Of a stretch of 64,000 nt of DNA, positions 9,587-18,681 are shown piece after piece; the first letter of the stretch is position 1, and every line of letters begins with the position of its first letter. The translations under genes were made by a program, and so were the position numbers. Under the pieces are notes generated by a model. The model saw only the letters and a program-made list of their open reading frames with translations. It did not search any database and was not told the origin of the DNA. Origin of the DNA: Tenacibaculum gallaicum (GTDB taxonomy: Bacteria > Bacteroidota > Bacteroidia > Flavobacteriales > Flavobacteriaceae); the NCBI RefSeq assembly GCF_003387615.1, contig NZ_QUNS01000003.1:332190-396189 (forward strand), given 5' to 3'.

Positions 9587-9618
9587 AAAAGTTGTCAGCA
9601 AATTAGTTAACCTTTACA
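9587..9618 (+). pseudogene. Relic 3' end of an IS3-family transposase gene and IS terminus
   Basis: Reads AAA AGT TGT CAG CAA ATT AGT TAA (K-S-C-Q-Q-I-S-stop) and then CCTTTACAATT. The intact element entering the window at its right end finishes N-C-Q-R-I-S-stop and is followed (minus strand) by the same CCTTTACAATT. From TTGTCA to the terminus 26 of about 28 bases agree. Only the last few codons and the terminal repeat remain here. Everything upstream of them has been lost or replaced by palindromic repeats. Confidence 0.7.
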
Positions 9619-9671
9619 ATTATAACTTTTTTAAAACAATTTCACCTCAACAACAAACTAACGACTACCAG

Positions 9672-10529
9672 CTACAAAAACCTCCAACACACAATACGTG
9701 TTACTTTGTTTCCTTGGTACATAGGAATTATTTTAAATTCTTTCACTCCTAATTTCTTACCTGAGTTTTGTAAGCTTTCTACGTTTTCTTTTTTAGAAAC
9801 CAAACTCGTAAACCATTTACTTACTTTCGGATGTTTAGAACTCTCATATAAATACGTATGTAAAAAAGCTTTTTCTCCACCTATATACCATAATTCATTA
9901 GAGTTTCCTGCAAAATTACGTACCGCATTGTTTCCTAAGTTTCTTGATTTTCTTCGGTTGGCTCCTCTCGCCTCTTCTGCCGATTTATAAAATGGCGGAT
10001 TGCACATCGTTATCGTAAACGCATCCTCCTCTTCTATAATTCCTTGTAAAATGTGCTCTTCTTTAAGCTGTTGCCTTAATTCAATCTTATCCGTAAAACC
10101 ATTATCGTCTATAATGTCTTGAGCGTAATCTAACGAGTCTAAATCGATATCAGTAGCTACAAAGTTCCAATTATATTCAGCGATTCCTAATAAAGGATAA
10201 ATACAACTTGCCCCTGTACCAATATCTAACACTGTTACGTTTTCCTCATTCGCAACCAAATCAGCTAAATGATGGATATAGTCTACTCTTCCAGGAATTG
10301 GCGGGCATAAATTATTATCAGAAAAATTCCAATGCTCAATATTATAATGAGTAGCCAATAAGGCTTTATTAAACTCTTTTACAGCTATTGGGTCAGAAAA
10401 ATCAATAGTCTCTTTCTCAAATTTTTCAATAACAAACTCCGCTATTTTTGGATACTTTTCTTTTAAGAGTTTAAAATCGTATCCGTTTTTGTGTTTGTTT
10501 TTTCTGTGTAATCCTTTTTTATCTGCCAT
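9672..10529 (-). CDS. rlmF: 23S rRNA (adenine(1618)-N(6))-methyltransferase
   Basis: A 285-residue SAM-dependent methyltransferase that methylates A1618 of 23S rRNA. Recognised by the basic N-terminus (KKGLHRKNKHKNGYDF), LCPPIPGRVDYIHHLADLV, the SAM motif VLDIGTGASCIYPLLG, the acidic motif VATDIDLDSLDYA, and the N6-adenine catalytic motif NPPFYKS. The AEEARGANRRKSRNL segment after the catalytic loop is typical of RlmF/YbiN. Its ATG overlaps the bshC stop by one base (TAATG), so it is translationally coupled to bshC as the last gene of a three-gene minus-strand operon. Confidence 0.95.
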   Translation of the reverse strand: MADKKGLHRKNKHKNGYDFKLLKEKYPKIAEFVIEKFEKETIDFSDPIAVKEFNKALLATHYNIEHWNFSDNNLCPPIPGRVDYIHHLADLVANEENVTVLDIGTGASCIYPLLGIAEYNWNFVATDIDLDSLDYAQDIIDDNGFTDKIELRQQLKEEHILQGIIEEEDAFTITMCNPPFYKSAEEARGANRRKSRNLGNNAVRNFAGNSNELWYIGGEKAFLHTYLYESSKHPKVSKWFTSLVSKKENVESLQNSGKKLGVKEFKIIPMYQGNKVTRIVCWRFL

Positions 10530-12124
10530 TAAAGTGTAATAACTGTAAATTCTAGTTGTAACGGGTGTAAGTTTTCTTTTAGAATTGTAATAAAGTCAGC
10601 TCCATATTCTAAATAGAATTCTGAAAAGTTACGTTGACGTTCTTCTAAACTTTGATTAGGTAATAATTCGTTTTGCAAAGCTACGATTCTTTCTACTGTT
10701 TCTTTTTGACGTCTTTTTTCTGCACGAAGCCATCTTTTTTCAAGGTTTTCTAATCCTTTTACCTGCTTTCTTTCTTGTGCATTTACTGCTCCTACAAAAG
10801 AAACATCTGTTTTTTGAGCTAGTTCACGTAAGTCGTCAAACTGTTCTTGTAAAAATTGTTTCTGTTTGGTAAAGTCTACTTTGGCATCACCGTTATCCAA
10901 CACCTTTCTTGCCAACAAATCATCTTGTTTTAAAAACACTTCTTCTTCTGAAACGTTAAGATTTTCAAGCTTTTTTTGTTGCTTTTCTGAAAGTATTTGC
11001 GCCGAATTTCTCAATAACAAAATAGGAAACGGAACATTTACTTTATCAAAATATGCCTTTAATTCTAACCAATAGGCTAACTCTCCTCCCCCACCAATAT
11101 AGCATAAGTTGGGTAAGATTACCTCTTGATATAATGGACGCATAATTACGTTGGGTGAAAAGCATTCTGGTTCACTGTGTAAATGCTCTAAAATTTCATC
11201 CTTTGCCCAAGAAATATCTGTATTATTTACTTTGTATATTCCGTTTTCAAGAATAATACGTTCACGAATTCTATCAGTAATATAAAACAAGTTTATCTCA
11301 CGTGGATTTACTTGTACTTTATAAGACTTCTCTAACTCTGTAATCGTTTTTGACACCTCTTTATAAGAAGTTTCGTGTAACAAATCATACTCTACATATG
11401 GGGTTAATGCTCTTTTCAACTCTCTTTCATCAGCATCTAAAATCACCAAACCGTACTTTCCAAAAAGTTTATCAGCTATGTATCGAGTTGCATCTGCTAA
11501 TTTTTTGTGCTTTAAGTAACCTTTTTCAAATATCTCCTTTATCTGAATAGCATTTTTTGAAGTTCCTAAATGCTCTGCAAATACTTCAAAAACATCTTGT
11601 AATCCTTCAGTTGTAAAACGCCCTACTGGTCCTGTTTGGTCAGAGTTCCACTGTACTTTTATCCCTTTAAAATTAAAGAAGTTAATTTCTTCAAAATCGT
11701 GGTCTTCAGTTGCCATCCAATATACGGGCACAAAATTCTCATTCGGAAATTGCATTGACAAATGCTCACACATATTTATGGTTGAAATAATCTTGTATAA
11801 AAAGTATAACGGGCCTGTGAATAAGTTTAGCTGATGCCCTGTTGTTACTGTAAATGTGTTTTCTTTTAGTAGGCTTTCTATATTTTTTTGCGTGTCGAAC
11901 GACAAATCAATGTCTTTGTATTGTTTCCTCAATACGTCAACTAACCTTTTTCTTTGAGTGCTTGAAATAGGGTTTTCTTTCTTTTCTTCTAGTTGTTTTT
12001 CAAAGTTTCGTAAACTCGGATAGCGGTTATAAAAAGGTTGGATATTTTCATCAGCCTTTAGATAGTCTTCCATTGTTTTAGAAAAGAATCCTGTGTTTTT
12101 ATAAGGGATATTGGTTACATTCAT
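10529..12124 (-). CDS. bshC: Bacillithiol biosynthesis cysteine-adding enzyme
   Basis: A 531-residue protein of normal BshC length. It adds cysteine to glucosaminyl-malate in the last step of bacillithiol synthesis. Family features: N-terminal YKNTGFFSKTMEDYL, the nucleotide-binding-like VTTGHQLNLFTGPLYFLYK, YWMATEDHDFEEINFF, RPLYQEVILPNLCYIGGGGELAYW, and a long coiled-coil region (about 390-500) with many Lys/Glu. One-base overlaps with the methyltransferase upstream and rlmF downstream indicate an operon. A second bacillithiol gene (bshB1) is 40 kb away. bshA is not in the window. Confidence 0.95.
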   Translation of the reverse strand: MNVTNIPYKNTGFFSKTMEDYLKADENIQPFYNRYPSLRNFEKQLEEKKENPISSTQRKRLVDVLRKQYKDIDLSFDTQKNIESLLKENTFTVTTGHQLNLFTGPLYFLYKIISTINMCEHLSMQFPNENFVPVYWMATEDHDFEEINFFNFKGIKVQWNSDQTGPVGRFTTEGLQDVFEVFAEHLGTSKNAIQIKEIFEKGYLKHKKLADATRYIADKLFGKYGLVILDADERELKRALTPYVEYDLLHETSYKEVSKTITELEKSYKVQVNPREINLFYITDRIRERIILENGIYKVNNTDISWAKDEILEHLHSEPECFSPNVIMRPLYQEVILPNLCYIGGGGELAYWLELKAYFDKVNVPFPILLLRNSAQILSEKQQKKLENLNVSEEEVFLKQDDLLARKVLDNGDAKVDFTKQKQFLQEQFDDLRELAQKTDVSFVGAVNAQERKQVKGLENLEKRWLRAEKRRQKETVERIVALQNELLPNQSLEERQRNFSEFYLEYGADFITILKENLHPLQLEFTVITL

Positions 12125-12789
12125 TACTTGTGCGTTCTTTGAAATAAGGTGTAAACATACGGACGTTCTCCTCCGTACGGATTTACAAATGTGTGATTAA
12201 AACTATTGACTAAAACAAAATCGTTTCCTAACTTTTCTTGTAGCATTTCCGTATTGTAACGTTGTAATTGCAGTCCACAACATTTTTCTGCTCCGTCTAA
12301 AGCAAAAACAGCAATAATTACAAATCCGTTTACTTTTACAAGCTTTTTTAGCAGGTTAAAATAGGCGTTTTGTTCTTCGGTTTTTAGAAAGAAGTGTAGT
12401 ACCGCTCTATCGTTCCAAACATCAACTTCATCAAGCTCATGTAATTTGGTTGGAACCACTAAATCATCAGCTATAAAATTAACTTTTGAGGCATTTTCTC
12501 CTAATCGATTTTGTATATCGATTAAAGCTTTTTCAGATAAATCATTTGCTATTAAACCTGAATATCCATCAGCTACCAGCTCATCAATTAACATGGATGA
12601 ACCAACGCCTACATTTAAGATTTTAGCGTCTTTAGATACTTTGGATTCTTTTAATAATTGAATAGTTTCTTTCGAACTTTCTTCGAACCAGCCTAGTTTT
12701 TCTGTTGGATTTTTTACGTAGGCAGCATTCCAGTGTTTTTTATAATTAATTTCTTCCGGAATGTTACACTCACTCTCTTTTGTAGTCAT
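12124..12789 (-). CDS. Class I SAM-dependent methyltransferase
   Basis: A 221-residue methyltransferase fold: YKKHWNAAYVKNPTEKLGWFE at the N-terminus, SAM-binding ILNVGVGSSMLIDELV (about 58-73), the acidic ANDLSEKALIDIQ, a DVWNDRAVLHFF motif IV region, and a C-terminal VNPYGGERPYVYTLF. Related proteins are annotated only as type 11/12 methyltransferases, sometimes near thiopurine methyltransferases. The substrate is unknown. First gene of the operon with bshC and rlmF, so a role in thiol or small-molecule methylation is possible but not shown. Note IN-V-GVG in place of the common DxGxG at motif I. Confidence 0.85.
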   Translation of the reverse strand: MTTKESECNIPEEINYKKHWNAAYVKNPTEKLGWFEESSKETIQLLKESKVSKDAKILNVGVGSSMLIDELVADGYSGLIANDLSEKALIDIQNRLGENASKVNFIADDLVVPTKLHELDEVDVWNDRAVLHFFLKTEEQNAYFNLLKKLVKVNGFVIIAVFALDGAEKCCGLQLQRYNTEMLQEKLGNDFVLVNSFNHTFVNPYGGERPYVYTLFQRTHK

Positions 12790-12910
12790 AGTCCAAAAAT
12801 AGGAAAATTTAATCCTTTGTCGAAAACTTACCAGACTTCTAACAGATTTTTAACTACATTCTTTTTTTAACCATCTATTTAGGTATTTTTACAGTTAGTA
12901 AATTATAATT

Positions 12911-14845
12911 ATGCAGTTTAAACATCCTGAGATTTTATATTTCTTAGCTTTTTTACTCATTCCTATTTTGGTACACCTGTTCCAACTACAGCGATTTGTA
13001 AAAGTTCCGTTTACCAATGTAGCTTTTTTACAAAAGTTAGTGTTGCAAACACGCAAAAGTTCTCGTATAAAAAAATGGCTAATCTTAGCCACGCGTTTAC
13101 TGCTACTTGCGGCTCTTATTTTTGCATTTGCTCAGCCTTATTTTAGCAATCACAAAGCAAATGAAGAGCAACATTTCTTTATATATCTTGATAATTCTTT
13201 AAGTACAAATGCTATTGGAGAAAAAGGTAATTTACTACAAATTGCTACCCAAGAAATTATTGAAAATTCTACAGAAAAAACAAGTTATTCTTTACTTACA
13301 AACGATCATTTTTACGCAAATAAAACAGCTGTTGAACTAAAAGAAGAGCTGTTGAAAACAACAAATACTGCAAAAAACAGAAACCTTGCTGATGTTTTTT
13401 TAAAAATGACTAGTGAGCATAAATCTGCTACTTCTCCTACCAAAAACATTGTGATTTCTGATTTTCAAAACACTAAAAGAGAAGAAATTAACAACGCTCC
13501 TGAAAATACTTCTTTTGTAAAGTTAGTTCCTGAACAACAAAGTAATGTTTCTATTGATAGTGTTTTTGTAGATGATAATGGAGGCTCTAATTTTAACGTC
13601 CGTATTATTGTTAAAAATCAAGGAAATGCTAAAAATGATATTCCTATTGCTATATACAATAATGACAAGTTATTGAATAAACAAACCTTTAGCATTGAGG
13701 AAAACAAGACTTTAGAGGTTACTTTTTCTGTTGTAAAAGCACCTGTATTTTTAGGTAAAGTAATTATTAATTTTAATGACACCTACGGGTTTGATAATTC
13801 GTTTTATTTTACTATTAATGCTAACGAAAAAGTTAATGTACTAGCTATTGGAGAGCCTAACAACTTCCTACAGCGAATTTATACGAAAGAAGAGTTTAAC
13901 TTTACTTCTTCTTCGCTACAAAACACCAACTATAATTTGCTAGATAAGCAACATCTTATTGTTTTAAATGAGTTAAAAAATATTCCTGAAACACTCATAA
14001 ATAGCTTAGCTAGCTATACAACAAAGGGTGGAAATATAGTTGTTATTCCGAGTAATAAAGTAACTCTTTCTTCTTATAACAACCTTTTTAGTAAACTAAA
14101 TACTGGAAAGTTATTTTCACTAAAAAATGACAGCTTAAAAGTTACTACGATTAATTATAACCATCCTCTTTTTAAAAATGTTTTTGAAAAGAAAGTTGCT
14201 AACTTTCAATATCCGTTTGTAAAAAGCTCATTTAATACCGAGTTTATAAATGCTAGTAACCTTGTTTCTTTTGAAAATAAACAAGGTTTTATTAAACAGA
14301 TTCGCTTACCAAATGCTTCTATGTATTGGGTAGCGGGTTCTTTAAATAAAGACAATAGCAACTTTACGAACTCACCTTTAATTGTGCCTGTTTTTTATAA
14401 TATTGGAAAACAGAGCTTACAACTTTCTAAGTTGTATTATACAATTGATAAACAGAATACTATTGATATTGACAAGCAACTAGGAAAAGATGAAGTTTTA
14501 AATATTGTTACTAATAAAAGTTCTTTTATTCCTTTACAACAAACTTTTCAAAACAAAACACGTATTACAACTAAAGATCAACCTTTAGTAGATGGGTTCT
14601 ATAAAGTACAGCAACAGAATAATGTACTTAGAAATATTGCTTTTAATTACGACAAAAGTGAAAGTTGTTTAGATTTTTTAATGTTTTCTGAAACTAACGA
14701 TATGACTATATCTACTTCAGTAAAAAACACCTTGGAAAATATTAATGATGAAAACAAAATTCAATGGCTTTGGAAATGGTTTTTGGGTTTAGCTATTGTA
14801 TCTTTGCTTTTAGAAATTTTGATTTTAAAATTCTTTAAACCATGA
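12911..14845 (+). CDS. BatA-domain membrane protein
   Basis: A 644-residue inner-membrane protein. Residues 1-80 are the Bat N-terminal double-membrane region: HPEILYFLAFLLIPILVHLF, the cytoplasmic LQRFVKVPFTNVAFLQ, then a second helix LILATRLLLLAALIFAFAQP. The middle is a large extracytoplasmic part that begins like a von Willebrand A domain (FIYLDNSLSTNA), but with DNS in place of the MIDAS DxSxS. A CARDB/Ig-like stretch follows (about 200-300). A last helix lies at about 620-640 (WFLGLAIVSLLLEILIL). Bat proteins are linked to envelope stress and aerotolerance. Its TGA overlaps the next start (ATGA), so it leads a four-gene operon. Confidence 0.88.
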   Translation: MQFKHPEILYFLAFLLIPILVHLFQLQRFVKVPFTNVAFLQKLVLQTRKSSRIKKWLILATRLLLLAALIFAFAQPYFSNHKANEEQHFFIYLDNSLSTNAIGEKGNLLQIATQEIIENSTEKTSYSLLTNDHFYANKTAVELKEELLKTTNTAKNRNLADVFLKMTSEHKSATSPTKNIVISDFQNTKREEINNAPENTSFVKLVPEQQSNVSIDSVFVDDNGGSNFNVRIIVKNQGNAKNDIPIAIYNNDKLLNKQTFSIEENKTLEVTFSVVKAPVFLGKVIINFNDTYGFDNSFYFTINANEKVNVLAIGEPNNFLQRIYTKEEFNFTSSSLQNTNYNLLDKQHLIVLNELKNIPETLINSLASYTTKGGNIVVIPSNKVTLSSYNNLFSKLNTGKLFSLKNDSLKVTTINYNHPLFKNVFEKKVANFQYPFVKSSFNTEFINASNLVSFENKQGFIKQIRLPNASMYWVAGSLNKDNSNFTNSPLIVPVFYNIGKQSLQLSKLYYTIDKQNTIDIDKQLGKDEVLNIVTNKSSFIPLQQTFQNKTRITTKDQPLVDGFYKVQQQNNVLRNIAFNYDKSESCLDFLMFSETNDMTISTSVKNTLENINDENKIQWLWKWFLGLAIVSLLLEILILKFFKP

Positions 14846-16101
14846 CAACGCTGCTTAAATCGGCAACAATAATAGATGCTTCTAGTCCTTACCACCAACA
14901 AACTAAAGATATTTTAATTACCGACGGTATTATTACCAAAATTGACAACAACATTGCTAGTGAAGAAACCTATACTGTTGTAGCGCTTGAGAATCTTCAT
15001 GTATCTTCAGGTTGGTTTGATACAAGTGTTTCTTTTGGAGAACCTGGTTATGAAGAGCGCGAAACCTTGCAACATGGTGTACAAGTAGCTGCTAAAAGCG
15101 GATTTACTCATGTAGCTATCAACCCTAATACACATCCTATTGTTGATAATAAATCAGCCATCGAGTTTTTAATTAATAAAGTAAATGGAGCTGCAACCAG
15201 CATTCATCCTATTGGGGCTTTGACGCAGCAAAGTAAAGGTGTTGAAATGTCTGAAATGTACGACATGCAACAATCGGGAGCTGTTGCTTTTGGAGACTAT
15301 AACAAGCCTGTTAGCAACGATAATTTATTAAAAATAGCATTGTTGTATGCTCAAAATTTTAATGGGTTAGTATTAAGCTTTCCTAAAAATAATTTAATTG
15401 CAGGTGAAGGTGTTGCTAACGAAGGTAAAAACAGTACCCTTTTAGGCTTGAAAGGAGCTCCTGCACTTGCAGAAGAAATTCAAATTTCTCGCGATTTATT
15501 TTTACTAGAATATACTGGAGGAAAACTACATGTTCCTACAATCTCTACAGCTAAATCTGTTCAACTTATTAAAGAGGCAAAAGAGAAAGGATTAGATGTA
15601 ACTTGTAGTGTTGCTGTACATAATTTAGTATTAACAGATGATGAATTACATGGCTTTGAAGCTAACAAAAAGGTAAACCCTCCCCTACGTACAGAAGAAG
15701 ACAAGAAAGCTTTAATACAAGGTTTAAAAGAAGGTATTATTGATATAATTACTTCAGATCACAACCCTATTGATGTTGAACATAAAAAAGTAGAGTTTTC
15801 TACTGCAAAAGACGGGACCATAGGTTTAGAAAGTGCTTTTGGAGCACTGAACACTGTGTTAGGTTTAAAAACTATTATCAACTGTTTATCTAACAACCCA
15901 AGAAAACGTTTTAATATTGAATTAACTTCCATAAAAGAAGGTGAAAAAGCTAGTTTATCTATTTTTAATCCTAACGGAGAATATACTTTTTCAGAGCAAA
16001 ACATTGTATCTACTTCAAAAAACAGTATCTTTCTAGGGAAAAAGTTAAAAGGAAAAGTATATGGTATTTACAATAATAATCAACTAATTCTAAACTCATA
16101 A
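14842..16101 (+). CDS. Dihydroorotase-like amidohydrolase lacking the metal-binding HxH
   Basis: A 419-residue protein of dihydroorotase/amidohydrolase fold: N-terminal ATIIDASSPYHQQTKDILI, middle QQSGAVAFGDYNKPV, C-terminal TSDHNPIDVEHKKVEF and GTIGLESAFGALNTVL. The diagnostic metal motif D-x-H-x-H-x-R-x-P reads DTSVSFGEP at residues 60-68, so both His ligands are Ser and the substrate-binding Arg is Gly. Later conserved positions (VAVHN, TSDHNP) persist. By motif it resembles pseudo-dihydroorotases (PyrC') and may be non-catalytic. Flavobacteria commonly label this protein as dihydroorotase. It overlaps the BatA gene by 4 bp and is followed after 4 bp by a small membrane protein. Confidence 0.85.
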   Translation: MTTLLKSATIIDASSPYHQQTKDILITDGIITKIDNNIASEETYTVVALENLHVSSGWFDTSVSFGEPGYEERETLQHGVQVAAKSGFTHVAINPNTHPIVDNKSAIEFLINKVNGAATSIHPIGALTQQSKGVEMSEMYDMQQSGAVAFGDYNKPVSNDNLLKIALLYAQNFNGLVLSFPKNNLIAGEGVANEGKNSTLLGLKGAPALAEEIQISRDLFLLEYTGGKLHVPTISTAKSVQLIKEAKEKGLDVTCSVAVHNLVLTDDELHGFEANKKVNPPLRTEEDKKALIQGLKEGIIDIITSDHNPIDVEHKKVEFSTAKDGTIGLESAFGALNTVLGLKTIINCLSNNPRKRFNIELTSIKEGEKASLSIFNPNGEYTFSEQNIVSTSKNSIFLGKKLKGKVYGIYNNNQLILNS

Positions 16102-16105
16102 AATT

Positions 16106-16432
16106 ATGGAAAACCAAACAGTAAACGAAGGAAAAACTCCTGCAATTATCAGTCACTTCACAGTTATAGGACTTATCATTGCTTTTGTTTTAAATATGAA
16201 CAATAAAAATGCTTTTGCTAGCTTTTATATTAGACAAATGCTTGGTTTAAACATATTGTACATGGCGAATATGTGGATTGTTTATAAATATTTAGGAAGC
16301 ACAATAGGTTGGGTTGTTGGAGTATTATTATTTGTACTTTGGCTAATTAGCCTTTTAGCTGTTTTAAAAGGAGAAAAAAAACTCGTACCAGTTGTTGGAG
16401 AGCAATTTCAAAACTTATTTAAAGGAATTTAA
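16106..16432 (+). CDS. Small membrane protein, DUF4870/Tic20-like
   Basis: A 108-residue protein with three hydrophobic segments (residues about 13-30, 45-62, 66-88). The order TPAIISHFTVIGLIIAFVLN, then KNAFASFYIRQMLGLNIL, then a C-terminal helix and GEKKLVPVVGEQFQNLF matches the DUF4870 small-protein pattern (FYxRQ before helix two and a basic tail). Function unknown. It lies tightly within the BatA-dihydroorotase-like-esterase operon (4 bp and 3 bp gaps). Confidence 0.75.
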   Translation: MENQTVNEGKTPAIISHFTVIGLIIAFVLNMNNKNAFASFYIRQMLGLNILYMANMWIVYKYLGSTIGWVVGVLLFVLWLISLLAVLKGEKKLVPVVGEQFQNLFKGI

Positions 16433-16435
16433 TAC

Positions 16436-17074
16436 ATGAGTTTACACTACGTTGTAAGAGAACCTAAAGTCTCAAATGCTACTCCTCCATTATTAATTTT
16501 ATTACACGGGTATGGTAGTAACGAACAAGATTTATTTTCATTTGCTGAAGAACTACCAGACGATTTATTAATTGTAAGTGCTAGAGCTCCTCATGATATG
16601 GGCTATGGTGGTTATGCTTGGTATGCTATCAATTTTGACTCAGTTAACGGTAAGTTTTCTGATTTAAAACAAGCAGCTAAATCTGTTGATAAGATTGCTT
16701 CATTTATTGATGAAATCAAAGAAAAATATAACACAAACCCTGATAAAACATTTTTATTAGGGTTTAGCCAAGGTGCTATTTTAAGTTATGCGCTAAGTTT
16801 TAAATACCCTAACAAGGTAAAACACGTAGTAGCATTAAGCGGCTATATTAATGAAGAGTTATTACCTACTGAAATAGACAAATCTATTACAACAGATTAT
16901 TATATCTCTCATGGAACAGTAGATCAAGTTCTTCCTATAGATTGGGCACGTAAAGCTCCTATTTTATTGAAAAACTTCAATTTAAATAATGAATATTCTG
17001 AATATCCTGTAGGTCATGGTGTAGCCCCTCAGAACTTTTATAGCTTTAAAAGCTGGGTTGAAGAAAGACTATAA
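16436..17074 (+). CDS. Phospholipase/carboxylesterase, alpha/beta hydrolase
   Basis: A 212-residue cytoplasmic serine hydrolase of the phospholipase/carboxylesterase family. Visible catalytic elements: oxyanion LLHGYGSNEQDLF, nucleophile elbow GFSQGAIL (Ser about 118), acid in HGTVDQVLP (Asp about 166) and catalytic His in PVGHGVAPQNF (about 198). The YAWYAINFDSVNGKF stretch is typical of this family. The substrate is likely a short-chain acyl ester. Last gene of the BatA operon. A promoter for the next gene sits in the 55-bp gap after it. Confidence 0.9.
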   Translation: MSLHYVVREPKVSNATPPLLILLHGYGSNEQDLFSFAEELPDDLLIVSARAPHDMGYGGYAWYAINFDSVNGKFSDLKQAAKSVDKIASFIDEIKEKYNTNPDKTFLLGFSQGAILSYALSFKYPNKVKHVVALSGYINEELLPTEIDKSITTDYYISHGTVDQVLPIDWARKAPILLKNFNLNNEYSEYPVGHGVAPQNFYSFKSWVEERL

Positions 17075-17104
17075 AATTTAACAGTAAAATTGGGTAAAAT
17101 TGAA

Positions 17105-17112
17105 TATTTTTG
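17105..17112 (+). promoter_or_regulatory. -7 box before the sterol desaturase-like gene
   Basis: TATTTTTG matches TAnnTTTG, 18 bp before the start codon. A TTG lies only 12 bp upstream of it, shorter than the usual 19. Confidence 0.5.
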
Positions 17113-17129
17113 TACTCTAAAAAAATAGC

Positions 17130-18080
17130 ATGAGCAACATATTTAATCAAGATATATTATACTACTGGAGTGCTCCTTTTTTCATCTCAGTAATTTTTCT
17201 CGAAATGTACTTTAGCTATCGAGCTAAAGCAAAAAATTACGATTTTAAAGATACTACCACTAATGTTTACTTTGCCTTAGTTAATTTTAGCTTAGACCTA
17301 TTAATGAAGGTAGCTTCATTTGCTATTATGGGCTTTTGTTATCAATACAGAATTATTGACTGGGAAGGTAATATGTCGTGGGCATATTGGTTGTTGGCTT
17401 TTATTGGCCAAGACTTTTTGTACTATGTACACCATTATGTAGATCATCATTCACGATTTTTTTGGGCCGTACACGTAACTCACCATAACTCTGAGTATTA
17501 CAATATTTCAACAGGTTTCAGGTCTCCTGTTTTACAACCTTTGTTTAGATATATGTTCTTTTTACCATTAGCTTTTCTTGGAGTTATGCCACTACATATT
17601 ATGTTTGCATACGCCATGAATCAAAACTATGGAACATTATGTCATACCAACTTTATTAAAAGTAAATTAGGATGGTGGGGATATATTTTTGTTACCCCAT
17701 CTCACCATAGGGTTCATCATGCTTCCAACACGAAGTATTTAGACAAAAACATGGGAATGGTGTTGATTATTTGGGATCGTATTTTTGGTACTTTTCAGGC
17801 AGAAGAAGATGAAACTGAATATGAAAAGTTACGTTATGGTTTAACGAAACCTTTAGAGAATAAAGGTCCTATTAATATTATATTTCACGAGTGGAAAGAG
17901 ATTTTTAAAGATTTCTTCAAACGAAAAAAAGAGTTGCCGTTAGCAACACGCTTAAAATATGTATTTATGCCTCCCGGATGGAGTCATGATGGAAGTTCTA
18001 AAACTAGCAAAGAATTACAAAAAGAACTTAAAGCTCCTCCTATAAAAGATTTAAAGTTACAAAAAATAAAAGTCGAGTAA
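17130..18080 (+). CDS. Sterol desaturase / fatty acid hydroxylase family protein
   Basis: A 316-residue integral membrane di-iron oxygenase. Helices at about 14-30, 47-70, 82-105 and 135-165. The three histidine clusters of the family are visible: HHYVDHH (about 107-113), HVTHHNSEYYN (about 120-130) and HRVHHASN (about 195-202). It hydroxylates or desaturates an unidentified lipid. Bacterial members act on hydrophobic chains rather than sterols. The C-terminal 60 residues are basic and cytoplasmic. Own promoter, and a terminator overlapping its stop codon, so probably monocistronic. Confidence 0.9.
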   Translation: MSNIFNQDILYYWSAPFFISVIFLEMYFSYRAKAKNYDFKDTTTNVYFALVNFSLDLLMKVASFAIMGFCYQYRIIDWEGNMSWAYWLLAFIGQDFLYYVHHYVDHHSRFFWAVHVTHHNSEYYNISTGFRSPVLQPLFRYMFFLPLAFLGVMPLHIMFAYAMNQNYGTLCHTNFIKSKLGWWGYIFVTPSHHRVHHASNTKYLDKNMGMVLIIWDRIFGTFQAEEDETEYEKLRYGLTKPLENKGPINIIFHEWKEIFKDFFKRKKELPLATRLKYVFMPPGWSHDGSSKTSKELQKELKAPPIKDLKLQKIKVE

Positions 18081-18096
18081 ATACTCGACTTTTTTC
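18071..18096 (+). terminator. Terminator overlapping the desaturase stop codon
   Basis: Stem AGTCGAGT / ACTCGACT with a 4-nt loop AAAT, then six T. The TAA stop overlaps the last stem base and the loop. Confidence 0.8.
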
Positions 18097-18119
18097 TTTT
18101 TACTAGATATATTTAACTA

Positions 18120-18572
18120 CTACTTTAATATCTGGTTAGCGTGTTCTTTAGTTTTTACTTTCGCAATCACATCTTCAATCACTCCATTTTCATCAATTAC
18201 AAAAGTGGTGCGATGAATTCCGTCATACTCTCTACCCATAAACTTTTTAGGTCCCCAAACACCAAACGCATTGATTACATCTTTACTTTCATCGGCTAAT
18301 AATGGAAAAGGCAATTCATTTTTATTAATGAAGTTTTGCTGACGTCTTGCTGAGTCTGCACTTACCCCTAAAACGTCATATCCTTTTGCTAAAAACGTTT
18401 TGTAATTATCGCGTAAGTCACAAGCTTCTGCTGTACAACCTGGTGTACTCGCTTTAGGGTAAAAGAATAATACTAATTTCTTTCCTGAATAATCAGATAG
18501 TTTTACAGCGTTTCCTTTCTCATCTACCGATTCAAAATTTGGTGCTTTATCTCCTATTTTTAGTGTTGTCAT
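18120..18572 (-). CDS. bcp: Thioredoxin-dependent thiol peroxidase (BCP-type peroxiredoxin)
   Basis: A 150-residue peroxiredoxin that reduces hydroperoxides with thioredoxin. Motifs: IGDKAPNFESVDEKG at the N-terminus, FYPKASTPGCTAEACDLRDN with the peroxidatic Cys (about 45) and resolving Cys five residues later, VLGVSADSARRQQNFI, and FVIDENGVIEDVI at the C-terminus. The ATG giving MTTLKIGDKAP is the correct start. The 32 codons upstream are A/T-rich and unlike the family. Divergent from nth, with about 110 bp between the starts. Confidence 0.95.
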   Translation of the reverse strand: MTTLKIGDKAPNFESVDEKGNAVKLSDYSGKKLVLFFYPKASTPGCTAEACDLRDNYKTFLAKGYDVLGVSADSARRQQNFINKNELPFPLLADESKDVINAFGVWGPKKFMGREYDGIHRTTFVIDENGVIEDVIAKVKTKEHANQILK

Positions 18573-18681
18573 ATTATATTGTTTCAAAGTTATTAAGTCA
18601 AAGTTACAAAGTTGATTTTGATTATCCATAAAACATACAAAGCTTCTTTGTACCTTTGATTTTTTCAAACAATATAAAGCG

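Noticed and set aside
9121..9590. CRISPR-like repeat array
   Set aside because: Repeats are imperfect palindromes of different lengths without regular spacers; no cas genes.
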